A DNA stretch of 64,000 bases, taken from NCBI GenBank assembly GCA_964035545.1, contig OZ037768.1, forward strand, positions 7,555,241 through 7,619,240. The letters are read 5' to 3'. The position numbers and the translations under genes were made by a program. The notes under the pieces are model-generated. The model was not told the origin of the DNA. It made no database searches and saw only the letters and a list, made by a program, of their open reading frames with translations. Below, piece after piece: positions 37,001-47,300 of the stretch. How positions within the stretch are numbered: position 1 is the stretch's first letter; each line of letters begins with the position of its first letter. The stretch is from Bugula neritina (lineage: Eukaryota; Bryozoa; Gymnolaemata; Cheilostomatida; Bugulidae).

Positions 37001-39953
37001 TAACCTAAGGGTTTCAAAGTAGCACAGGAGCAGTTTTGGCAGATACCCATTCAAATATGTATTTTATAGGATTCAGAGCAACCTGCCTAACACAGTCTAT
37101 GCTAGTGTCATTGAGTGTCATGCTAGACAAGTGCCTCCATCCACCAGACTGTAGCAGCTTATAATAAAAAAATGGGTCACTAAAACAAAGGTTTTCTATC
37201 CAAAAACAGTCCAGAAAATTCTAAAAGATGTGGTGACATTGTAACACACAGTTCTTGCATAAGTGTCCACAAGTAGAACAAAGAACCCAATAATGGTGTT
37301 TAGTAATGATTATTTAAATGGGTTATTGACTGCTATAATATAGAATCCTGAAGAGAAATTTCAATATGATGAGATCATCTCTACGAAAATATAAAACAAA
37401 GAGCCCAGTCCCTAGCCTAAGCTCTCATCCTTACAAAGTCTCATATACGGCCTTACTAGAAAATTTTGGAAGATGGAAATACACCAGCAGCTTCAAGTTG
37501 ACTAAACTCTAAAGTATCAGTCTGAAAATGCTAATTCTAGTTGAACGTAGGTAAAGAGTAAGTAGCTAGTCCAAGTAGGTAAAGATAGAAGCTGCGGAAA
37601 TAACTATGTATACTGTGTAGTATATCCTATCCCATTAATAGGCAAAAGAATGAGACTGCCATCTAATATATAATACGACATGCTAGTGACATGTAGTGAC
37701 ACATATGGATGTTTGTTCTGTAGGATATAAACACTAGTATTATTATTAGTAATAGTGTGAACACAACTAATTACCTTTGCCTGAGTGAAATAACAACTGT
37801 ATATATTTGCCAAATCTACTAGAATTCTCATTGATGACTGTTTTAGCATTGCCAAAAGCTTCTAGCAGGGGGTTCACCTGTAATTAATATGACACAGGTC
37901 AACAAAAAGCACAACACAGAAAAAAGCTCTATCTACACTACTAGTTTCTTATGCTACAACCTACCAATAAAATCTGCCACAGTTTACGTTTTTTTTGCAG
38001 AATTCGCCACAGGTTACAGTTACATGTAAAAGCTGCTATAGTTTACAGGTATTTGTAGGATTTGCTGCAGTTTATAGTTACTTGTAGGAGTTGCTGCAGT
38101 TTACAGTTACTTACAGAATTTGCAGCAGTTTCTCACCTGTAGAATCTGCTGCTCTAGCTGAGTATTGCCATTACACAATTCGATAATTTGTTTCACTACA
38201 AGTTTAGTGCTCTCCGTCTTTCCAGCGCCACTTTCCCCACTACAAGATACCAGATGTCTAGTTATGAAGAGTCAAGTACAAGAACTGCTGATAGACTAGA
38301 AAACTTCTATTAAATAGTGAAGGTATGGGATGATGTCTATTGGGTCCCAAACTGAAACTCTAAATCCATAAATAGAAACTTGAGCTAAGGGAAAAACAGC
38401 CTATATGAGTATAAAGTATGCAATAAATTATCACAAACATAAGACTGTTTTTTAATCATGAAATAAAAACTAAAATTACATAAAGTGATAGCAGCCAAAC
38501 TAGCATATCTATATGACAGTGCTAAAAGTATGTTATTACATCACACTCTAAGTGATTTAATGGAAGCCATATGCAACATCATCTAGATAATAGCATGTTT
38601 ATACACCCACATCAGCTTTTACAGCTGGTCAGGAATTTAGAACTTGTAGCAAGTAGTATGCTGCCGACCTTATGACTATACACTGACTGTGAGGGTCAGC
38701 ATCATACTCTACTCCCAGCATGCATTTGTAAACATGAGACGCAGTAGCATAGATATGTGGAGGCTGTTCGGATAGTTTAGCATTCTTGTATGCTAGTGCT
38801 GTCTGTAAAATACAATATGTATATTAAAAACTTGTAAAAAAAACTCACGTAAGTTTATAGTCACCATCCCTGTGAGAAACCCCTGATGGAAGTGTTTTTG
38901 TTAAAGCGGGCTAAGAACTTATTCAGATGAGGCACAGGAGCCATTATGACTGAATGCTCTTCCTAACATCACCAATGGCCTTTGTCCGGGCTCAAACCCA
39001 TGACTTCGCGCTTAATAGGCAAACCCCTAAACCATGGTTGCTCCCTAAAAGCTTGTAACAATTGCAATATTTCCTGGTCAGCTCACCTGAACTACTGTGA
39101 CTAAGCATTAATTAAAACACTACACCTGTAATCAAAGTACTGTTATTTATCTCCATTGCATTACAAAGCAAACAAGATAAAGCAGGCACGAGCACACATA
39201 CTCCAGGAAAAACTAAGTGCTGTTAAGGAAATTGGAAAGTTACAGTAAGAAATAGGAGCTGAGGTGTATAAATACTGTGCAGGTAAATCCTCGACAAAAC
39301 AAAAAAAAACTCGATAGTAGAAAACACACCAATTGTTAACAGCTTGTAACACATATATTGTGAAATAATAGAGGACAAACCTTTTTTCCATAAATATGAA
39401 GGTCTTTCAAAGGGTTCACTGCTATCAATATATCCCCGACATAGGTCTAGGAGATAAAAGGATATCGGAGTTAAGCTAATGTATTTATAGACATAAAAAT
39501 AGTAAAGTCAGCAGCAGTTAGGCTGCTGTTTATTGATTAAGTAAAACTATAAGTTTCCTCTTTCTTTAATTTTCAAAAAGCATCAATGGGACTATTTATA
39601 AGAACATGAATAACTGACAAATTCTTTTTTTACAAGAATATAAATACTTAGATTTTACAGTTTGCATAAAAACATCAGTGCATCTGTAAATTCTATACCA
39701 GAGTATCAGTGTTGAATTAAAACCATCATTTTTAACTTAAGCAAAAGCTCACTTTTGTGTACGCTGAATGTAAAAATCTGCCATAATTAGACATATATAA
39801 ACACAAAGACATTCTTACATAGATTTCATCGTTCAGATATCTAGCTTTCAACTCAATGAGTATTCTATTTTCATCTAGCTTGGAGAGTTCAGCAAGATTA
39901 TCTGTAGCTCCAACATCTCTCCAGCAATATGAGAGCCGGGGATTGTGGGCCAT
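25096..39953 (-). CDS. Unconventional myosin with C-terminal SH2 domain
   Basis: Twenty-seven exons in transcript order: 39953-39819, 39446-39381, 38802-38669, 38239-38137, 37877-37775, 35724-35568, 34850-34751, 33948-33717, 33598-33485, 33402-33302, 33088-32939, 32466-32238, 32004-31943, 31827-31804, 31255-31184, 30735-30616, 29994-29813, 29652-29561, 29334-29161, 29016-28846, 28473-28268, 28157-28083, 26939-26716, 26524-26435, 26265-26148, 25827-25651, 25215-25096. The product is about 1176 residues. It is an actin-based ATPase: P-loop GESGAGKT (113-120), switch [10 protein letters not shown] (162-170), switch II DIFGFE (385-390), converter GKTKVFLK (695-702), then one IQ motif ([13 protein letters not shown]). 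A Glu at the probable TEDS position suggests activity without heavy-chain phosphorylation there. After a basic/proline-rich linker comes an SH2 domain (1000-1078) with WFHGIIPR and FMIRLSE; Arg1026 is the phosphotyrosine-binding arginine. The tail has YMDM (1122-1125) and PPLPPK. There is no N-terminal kinase domain in the exons seen. The class is uncertain. Confidence 0.92.
27563..27673 (-). other. Candidate alternative terminal exon with membrane anchor (myosin isoform)
   Basis: Inside the 1.1-kb intron between exons 28157-28083 and 26939-26716, a pyrimidine-rich acceptor (boundary at 27673) opens a frame that is in phase with the preceding exon. It encodes 36 residues with a strongly hydrophobic stretch ([20 protein letters not shown]) and ends QQAPW and stop (27563-27565). 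Its use would give a myosin lacking SH2 and ending in a single transmembrane tail. Local composition is more GC-rich than the surrounding intron. This is inferred from one splice signal and phase, and chance is possible. Confidence 0.4.
28708..28829 (+). repeat. 18-bp minisatellite
   Basis: About six to seven tandem copies of tgagtgtgtcacatcaca with variants (catg/cgcg/cgca). It lies only 16 bases beyond the donor of myosin exon 29016-28846, in the intron. It keeps both strands open, which explains a false repetitive ORF. Confidence 0.9.
35795..36312 (+). repeat. 17-bp minisatellite with higher-order structure
   Basis: Around thirty copies of a 17-base unit (gagttagtagtatgtgt) differing at a few positions (tatg, tgtg, catg, acgt variants). 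A run of about ten units in the same variant order occurs twice, starting near 35,965 and 36,120, so blocks of roughly 155 bases were duplicated. It lies in the intron between myosin exons 37877-37775 and 35724-35568. Confidence 0.93.
36959..36980 (+). repeat. Poly-G tract
   Basis: A run of about 14 G followed by AGGGG in a myosin intron. Similar homopolymer runs of C lie at about 19187-19204 and 45226-45236. Confidence 0.9.
37955..38165 (+). repeat. Degenerate ~30-bp tandem repeat spanning a myosin splice donor
   Basis: Five to six imperfect units of gtagga(g/a)ttgctgcagtttacagttactt. The last unit (ctgtagaatctgctgc) overlaps the 3' end of myosin exon 38239-38137, so the repeat seems to have been seeded from, or to have run into, the exon end. 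Non-coding apart from that overlap. Confidence 0.65.
38852..39046 (-). mobile_element. tRNA-derived SINE, copy 2
   Basis: Same family as 16842-17037. On the minus strand a tRNA-like head is well kept: A box tggtttagggg (39034-39024) and B box gggtttgagccc (38999-38988), with tRNA-like spacing, followed by an unrelated body of about 130 bases. It lies in the myosin intron between exons 39446-39381 and 38802-38669, in the sense direction of the gene. Confidence 0.85.
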
Positions 39954-42465
39954 ATTACTACAACTATAGTAACTGATTTTACAATTAATTCCAAAATAAA
40001 TTTATAATCAAAACTCTTACACAGCATTCAAAAAATCATAAATGAAAATATATGTTTAATTCAGTTATATACATCTGCCTAACAAGTAAAACATTTTGAA
40101 CAAAATAAATTTATTATCAAAATTTCAAACGTCAAAAAAGTATAAGTTGTTTTATATGTTTAGATTAAAGTAAAAAGGAAGCAAGTGGGAATACATATAT
40201 CAACTTAGAGCTGAGTAAGTAAAATGAATTTTGTGGTAAAAATTTGCAATTGTAACGAGTACTTGCAACTCTACACATATGAGAAACTGAAATAATCTAT
40301 GACTAGTAAAACAGGGTAACTTTTATAAACTTTATTGCAACTAGCTACTGTGAACAACTGTGTTTAAAGTTCAAATGTATGAGTATACCTAAATATTGGC
40401 AGTATGTTTAGACGTTAGATCAACATATGAAAACAATGCCAACATCATTAGCTAGAAAAACTCTTTTCTATATGCACCAGTAGATGAGATAATAAAGTAG
40501 AATTTTAATGTAAAGAATTCAAGGCATTCAAAGTGCTTCAACCATAAAGTAAAAGAAAACCACATTTATTTTTATAACAACTGTTGGGACATTACATATG
40601 AGCTTGAAAAGCGTTTCCTAATTAATTGTAGCTTTACTTGTATTATCATAGCTATGTTAGCTACATTATGTTTTTTCTACAATGATTCTGACTACTACAA
40701 AATAGCTAACTTTTTAGACTGTTCTATAAACCCAACATTTTCTATTATTCACTTCACTTATAACTTAACTCAAGACTTAACATTTATAACTATCTCCTTG
40801 CTCCTTTCTTTCAGTCTGCGACAATAAACACACATATACATATATATTAAAACACAACAACTAAATGTACCTAATGCTTTATATCGTGTTGGTTTATTGT
40901 AAAAGCCCGGTGAAATTCTATGCGGTTACTCATTAAGAGGTATCTTGTATTGTAAAATGATTTTCATTTACTAGTTGCAATACGGTTGCTACTATAATAG
41001 TTTTCTGATTTTAGATTATTGCAAAAAATGTTTTCAATACAGGTTACTGTTAATTTCTAAGTAGGAATGAGCACTCTTCATGCAGTAACAAACTATACAG
41101 CTTTATCATCCTAATATATAAATATGCTTTAAAAATGTTTGCATTTTAGTTCTGATAACTACATTTTAAAGCAAGAGTTACGTTGATTTTAAACATTTTT
41201 TTCAATTTTGTTGCAATATGCTGCATTGGTGGCAATTCGTCTGTGATTCCAAAAGGTTAGAAAAGGTCACTGTTGCTACTTACTGTTATAGGTTACATCA
41301 ATATGCTTATACTGAATCATAAAACCAAAATAAGATTCTGATTATTACAAACCAAAATTAAAACTGGAGCCAATTTCAAATCAATCTAATCAAAAACAGC
41401 TTTCGAATAAATAGCAACAGCATGTGTAATACTCATTGCAGTATTTAGTATCCAACAGGCATTTTTAGTTTGAGGTAACTGTGAAATGGCAATATTAATA
41501 TTAAAAAGGTTTTCAATTGGAAATTGGTATTAGAGACCATATTAATCATTAACGTACACATGGGTAGTCCTAAATTACTAATTTTGTTTCTTCTCATGAG
41601 ACTGATTTATCAGATTAAAAGTCAGCAAGTAATGGTCATTACAAATGCCTATTAAATTTCATTAAATTGGAAAATTGAACGAAAACATTAATATGATTGC
41701 ATTCCTCAATCATGAGAAATATATGAGTATGAACTATAAACTAAATATATATCAGATAGGAAAAAATAATTAGGTTTCAATAAAAAAACACATTGGTTCT
41801 AAATCAATGAAGTAACTTATTTTAAAAAAAACTTAATTCTCACTTATTTTTAGTAGTGAAAATTGGAAATCTTCTTAGTCCAAACTAAACAATAAACTCA
41901 TTACAATATAAACATATTTTAGGCAACTTATGATCTTAGCATCAAAAAATACTAAAAGTTTAACATGTGAGCTTTTAATAATAATGCAAACTTATCTGCC
42001 AGCCTAGTAAAGTACTTTTGTCATGCTAGGCAATTGCCTCTAATCAATGAATGCCTTTGAAATACTGTATCAATGATCAACCAGAAATCAAATGAAAATT
42101 AGGTCTTGAGATTTAATAAAATAAAACATCTATACGAATGAAATTAACTAAAACTACATCAATTAAAAAGTAGACATATGAACTTTAAATTATAAGGGTA
42201 AAATTTTTGAGACAAGGTCATTGCAAACTATATTTTGAGAATATAACTAATGTTTAATCATCCTTTTGCACAACTATTATTTATAAAATTGAGAGCAGAA
42301 TTTTCAAAATAAAATGATAAGAAATTTCAATAAGCAATTTCAATATAAATAATAATATAATTTTATAAATATTAAATTAGATCTGATATTGATTTTCATT
42401 AATTTAAATTTACATTATACTATTACTTGGTTGGCTTTTGTGTGTTAAAAGCAAATAGATATTTA
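39954..42465. other. Upstream of the myosin start; gene-poor AT-rich stretch
   Basis: An acceptor-like gtag lies 4 bases before the myosin ATG, so at least one 5' exon probably lies here or further right, but I could not place it. No kinase or other domain was found in open frames on the minus strand. Nothing else is supported. Confidence 0.5.
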
Positions 42466-42469
42466 GGAA

Positions 42470-42950
42470 TGACCAAGAGATCTTTTTACACCAGAAATCT
42501 AAAATACTTGATAAAACTTTACAAATGACTTTTAAAACCGCATTTGGAATATGCTGTACCTGCTTGATCATCAAGATTTTTGAACGGCACTAGACTTATA
42601 AAAGGAGTTCAGAGAAGTTTCACTAAAATGCTGAGTGAAGGTAAAGAGCTGGATAATGCTGAATGTAGAACAACTAAAATGTATCATCTTGACACACTGG
42701 AGGTCAACAGAATTAGATGCCATCTTCTACAGGCTTTTAAAGTCATCGAAGGATTTACTTTTGTACTTTCAAGGTACACACTAGAGTGCATAAGTTAATG
42801 CTTAGCAAGCAATATCAATATGCAAGAACTATTATGGGGAAGCAATTTTTCCCTTGAGTGGTTGACTGTTGGAATGCTTTACCATAACCTGTAGTAGAAC
42901 AAGATGCTAAATCTATTCTTTCATTTAAATCTAACAATTAAATTTAAACA
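42470..42950 (+). mobile_element. CR1/jockey-like LINE reverse-transcriptase 3' fragment (decayed)
   Basis: Across stops and one or more frameshifts the + strand reads LYK.LLKPHLEYAVPA, then RLIKGVQRSFTKML, TLEVNRIRCHLLQAFKV, then after a frame change VVDCWNALP.PVVEQDAKSILSFK. This is the canonical order at the C-terminus of chordate- and mollusc-type LINE reverse transcriptases (LYK.LVRPHLEY ... VQRRFTK ... R.RGDLI..YK ... VV..WN.LP..VV.A.S...FK). It is not intact. Confidence 0.88.
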
Positions 42951-43109
42951 TACAGTTACACTTACATGGAGTGTTACAGAAGTTGAATATGTAACTGGCT
43001 TTCTCTCCGGGTCCCTTAGCCCACTCATCAAAATAGTCTAGAAAGAGTGGGTTTTAGTATAAATTCAGTATAACAGATTACTAACCCAGTCTCACTAACC
43101 TAAGCATTC

Positions 43110-43440
43110 AATTTCGTAAACAGATTGAGAATATTCAATTTCAATTTTAATATCAATATGATTATGAATATCAAATTGAATTTGATATTCATATTGAATT
43201 TGATATTCATATTAATCTTGGATATTGAATTTTTATTTACCTCGTCATTATGATTATCACTTTTAACTTTAAGTTTATGGTTATCATCATGATTTTGATT
43301 AATATTATCACTATGATAATCAAAGCTTGTGATATTAATAATAATATTTATTTGATATTCCTTTTCACTATCAATAATCAATATGAATATGAATACCATA
43401 TATTTATAATTTTATAATTATATTCATATTGATATTGTAA
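43110..43440. repeat. AT-rich palindromic/simple repeat block
   Basis: Repeated aatttgatattcatattgaatttgatattcat and gattatcat(c/t)atgat units, many of them self-complementary. A 99-codon minus-strand open frame here is only a reading of the repeat (Asn/Ile/Lys/Asp). Related gattatcattatgatt units recur at 44030-44240, 61920-62010 and 62450-62740. Confidence 0.8.
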
Positions 43441-46400
43441 TTGTTACACTTAAATTAAAATTTTAATGTTTAACTTTATACTATACTAATAGTAAGTAAT
43501 ATTTATACTAAATCTAATACGAATAGTAATAATAATAGTAATACTTATTCATTGTGATTGTGATAACGACGACAGATACAGATATGAGATATGCATTATT
43601 AACTTTACGCCTCAGTGTGTCGCGACAAGTAACTTAACTCACCTAAAGCCCCGTAACTTGTAAAATGTAAGGAGGATGTTGCTATTACTATTAGTATAAT
43701 AGGCTACAATTGCTGGTAAAAATTCCCCAATACCTTGCCTGGGAGTTTAAATAGCACCGATATGTCACAATATTATTAGTATTACTAGCCGAGTTTCTTA
43801 GTTTGGGCACTGATAGCTTAAAGTTGTCTATCCTTGTAATAAAGTAGTTCGCTCCAGATTTCAAGTCAAACTGCTGGAGTTATTCTCTTCTTGTACTGTG
43901 TTACACTGTGTGTATGACTTCCCGACGTAAGTTATTGTCCGTTATTTTCGGTAGTTCGAATACTATGTTAAAGGGGTTTAATCTTCTAACTGTTCTGCTA
44001 ACCATACTAAATTATTGTAATTTTATTTATTATCATAATGATAACATTAACTAATACTAATGGCAATGACTAATATGCTAATAACAATGATTATATTCAT
44101 GATATTCAAATGATAATATAGTATCATTTGTTATTATTATTATAACTGATAAATATTATTGATTGTAATTATTAACTTAGTCTTAGTCTAAAGCTTAAGC
44201 TATTGACATTATCATTATGATTATCATTATGATTATTTATTCTTGACTCACAGTCACATTGACATTCATATATTTACATTGAGTTTGATTTTAGTATTAT
44301 GGTTGTGATTGTACCAGTACTGCATTGTAGCTAATAAATTTGCATTGACCCTAATTTTATTGTTTGCATTAGGCTTTTTTCTTATTTATTGACTCCCCAA
44401 GTAATTCATAACATTAATTGTATACTACTTTGGGTTAGCTGGAGGGGGGCAGGGATGGGGTTAGACTTAGGCTTAGAGTATTGATAAGTGTTACTTGGCT
44501 TAGCTGTTAGGTATAAACTCCAGTTCCTGTCTTTAAGTTGATCTGCTGGAGCATTGCCTCCTGGTTAGAAGTGTTCTATAAGCAGCTCCGAGTTGGGGGT
44601 GACTGAGTGTAGTAGCTCTTAGTTTGTGTAGGGTTCTCAGTTTGGAGTTGGGGTTTATTGAAACATTTTCACTCCTATACCCAATCTCTGTGCACACTCT
44701 ATTTTGTTCCTTTATATGCGCTCTATGAGTGTTCTATTGCCCCCCAGCACACCTCTCGATTGTGTACACACACTCACACACCCACAGACCACCCACAGGC
44801 CACAATTACTCTGCGCTGAGTATGCTGGAGCTAAATTTACTTAAATTGTAGTTGTGTGCTTTCTACATAGCATGGAAGACAACTTGTTATTGCTAGTTCA
44901 AAACTATGATATAACATTAATATGCACTTATTTAATATAATTTAATAATAATGCTGTCATATTTAATAAGCATTCTATAACTTATAGTAGTTGCAGCCAC
45001 TTTGCCATTCCTATCAAAATTTTTATTTTATGGTTATGATAGTGATATTGGTAGTTACTAAAACAAGCTTGAAACCCTATAGATTTACTTTTTTTAGTAG
45101 TATAAGGGGAATTAAAACTTTAACCTGTTGCTGTTAATTTTATTGTTACTAATAATAGTGTAGTGGCCAGCGAAGCATAAATACTCCACGTGTAATAAGC
45201 CAATCGCTAATAGGCACGTGATTACCCCCCCCCCTCCCCGAGAAGCAGAATGCTTCCAGACAGTTACACTTTAGATAGGTTGAGTTAGTAGTATGAAGCT
45301 GAGTGTGAAAGTAACAGATGTATGTCTTGTGAATTATAAAATAATGTATTAGTTTTTGACTTGTATATAGTGTGCTAAATATAATCTTCTTCTTCTACTA
45401 TTTGTCCTGTGTTCGAGAGTATAAACGAGCAAGTGCAGTGCAGTTCAACCCACGTTACTATTATAATTCAGAAAATTATAACAATAGTAATGGTTCTATA
45501 ATTGCTTTTACTTTGGATTTTTAAAAATAAAGGAGCTTGATAAATTTAATTTCCTCTACTTTGCATTTTACACACATGATATGTGACATGTGATATATGC
45601 TGTCCAAAATCTGCATTTGCTATATCTAATTAATTGTCTATTTTAAAAAAGCATGTGATGGTAGTCAAAGCAATTTACTATCTGCTGTGACATGGTCAGT
45701 TCTCATTTTTATGGAATAGCACCTTCTATGATAACATTAGAGAAATGTTTTGATCAGTGTAATGAGCATAATCTTATTATCACATGAGTCACATAGATCA
45801 CTTCATAGTTAAAATACACCAATACTAATTCAATTCCATGGCTAAATTGCCACAATACATTGCTAATTCATCACAATATAATTTATTCTCATAATGATAG
45901 TCACTTTGAATCTGATTAGTTTGTATTGTTAGTAATGCTATAGTTGTATATACAAAAGCATAAAGCTTTAATTTTACATTCTTTTGAAGCAACTGGTACC
46001 TTTGTAGTCTATGCACATGACTTATTTAGTATTTCGGCAGTTTTCTGTGGATAAACTTCTCTACTGATAAATCATCACGTATAATAAAAATGTAGGTCTA
46101 TACACATGATATTGATTCTATGACAAATGCAATTTACTATATAAAATTTAATTACCCCTAGCGTTTCATAACATAATAGTTCTATTATTTAGCACAAAAG
46201 TAGGAGCATAACTTTTATACTACTCAGCTAGCTGATTGGCTTAGCAACTAAACTGGTATTGTGTATATAATACCAGGGGTATGCGTTAACTTATGTCAGT
46301 GGATTGCCTAGCTACACACTGCAAGAGACCGCTGTGTTTTCATTATTAAGTTTTGAAGCTCTTTTATGTAAGTCAGCTCTGTTGCATTTTTTAACTTTAT

Positions 46401-47300
46401 TCATTGAATTAGCAAATACTAGATAGTAGTATAAATAAAATATTATTTTAAAACCTATGTCCCATAATTGTAATAATATAGTATAAATAGAAGACAATAC
46501 AATTTTGATATATAATAATGCAGCATTTAGCTTAAATTTGTTTTAAATATTATATATAACTTTAATTATGAGTATGAGTAATGGTATACCTCCAAACCTC
46601 TATCAATATTTCATCATTATTTATTTTTAATTATGCAAAAAATTTCTGCTTCAGCTTAAAAAAACATTAAAACATCCACATGCTAGATATAAAAGTTGCC
46701 ACCAATTAAAAACTGACAATTTTTTTCTGATTTAAAATCCATTTTGTGACTATATTCAATGCTGTTGCTAGAGTACTAGTTACCAGTACATTAATATACT
46801 GCCAGAATGCATCTTAAGTTAGTAAAAGTATTTTGGTAATTAGAAAGTGGCTAGTGAATGTAACTATTAAAGCAGAAACTCTCTCATAAACCTTCAGCTA
46901 TATAGTCTAATGCTAAGTATAGTAGGTTAGCCAGGTAAGACTGTTATGCTAAGCTAGCATGTAATGTTCTTTATACTATAGTCAGTACCATTCAATCACA
47001 CGAAATATTGATTAGTGTTTACTTGCTCCAGCTGTTAGTTGTGCTACTTATATGTTTATTCAGTAGTTCTAAAAGGAACCTGCTTTCAACATAATATCAC
47101 TTGCAGTACATAATAGCCGGTTACAGCAATCTTCACTCATTTCTGTCTCTCAGTTCCTGTTATCTGTACACTATAACTCTAGGCTACTTGATTCATATGC
47201 ATGCTGAGTCAGTATTGTTATACATCTTGTGAACATCTATATATGTGTACATAACTGAATGACTTGTGGTCGTATAGATAAATTCTAAATCTTCCGCTTG
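43441..47300. other. Intergenic stretch between the myosin and transporter genes
   Basis: Mostly AT-rich. 44030-44240 holds more attatcattatgatt simple repeats; 44380-44850 is somewhat GC-richer with an aca/cac-rich patch near 44770. A possible solo LTR lies at 45161-45465. No ORF has recognisable motifs. The transporter promoter should lie just before 47.3 kb but I see no clear core element. Confidence 0.5.
45161..45465 (+). mobile_element. Possible solo LTR
   Basis: Begins tgtagtggccagc and ends near caacccacgttacta; the ends are an imperfect inverted pair (tgtagtgg / ccacgttac). Inside are a TATA-like gcataaatactcc, a C-run, and ctgtgttcgagagtataaacg near the end. The composition differs from the flanks. 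I could not identify a clean target-site duplication, and no second copy is present. Confidence 0.3.

Noticed and set aside
38852-39046. tRNA gene
   Set aside because: A and B boxes are present, but there is no complete cloverleaf, and the sequence continues as a repeat shared with 16842-17037, so it is a SINE.
43100-43399. 99-codon minus-strand frame rich in Asn, Ile and Lys
   Set aside because: Produced by AT-rich palindromic simple repeats; not gene-like.
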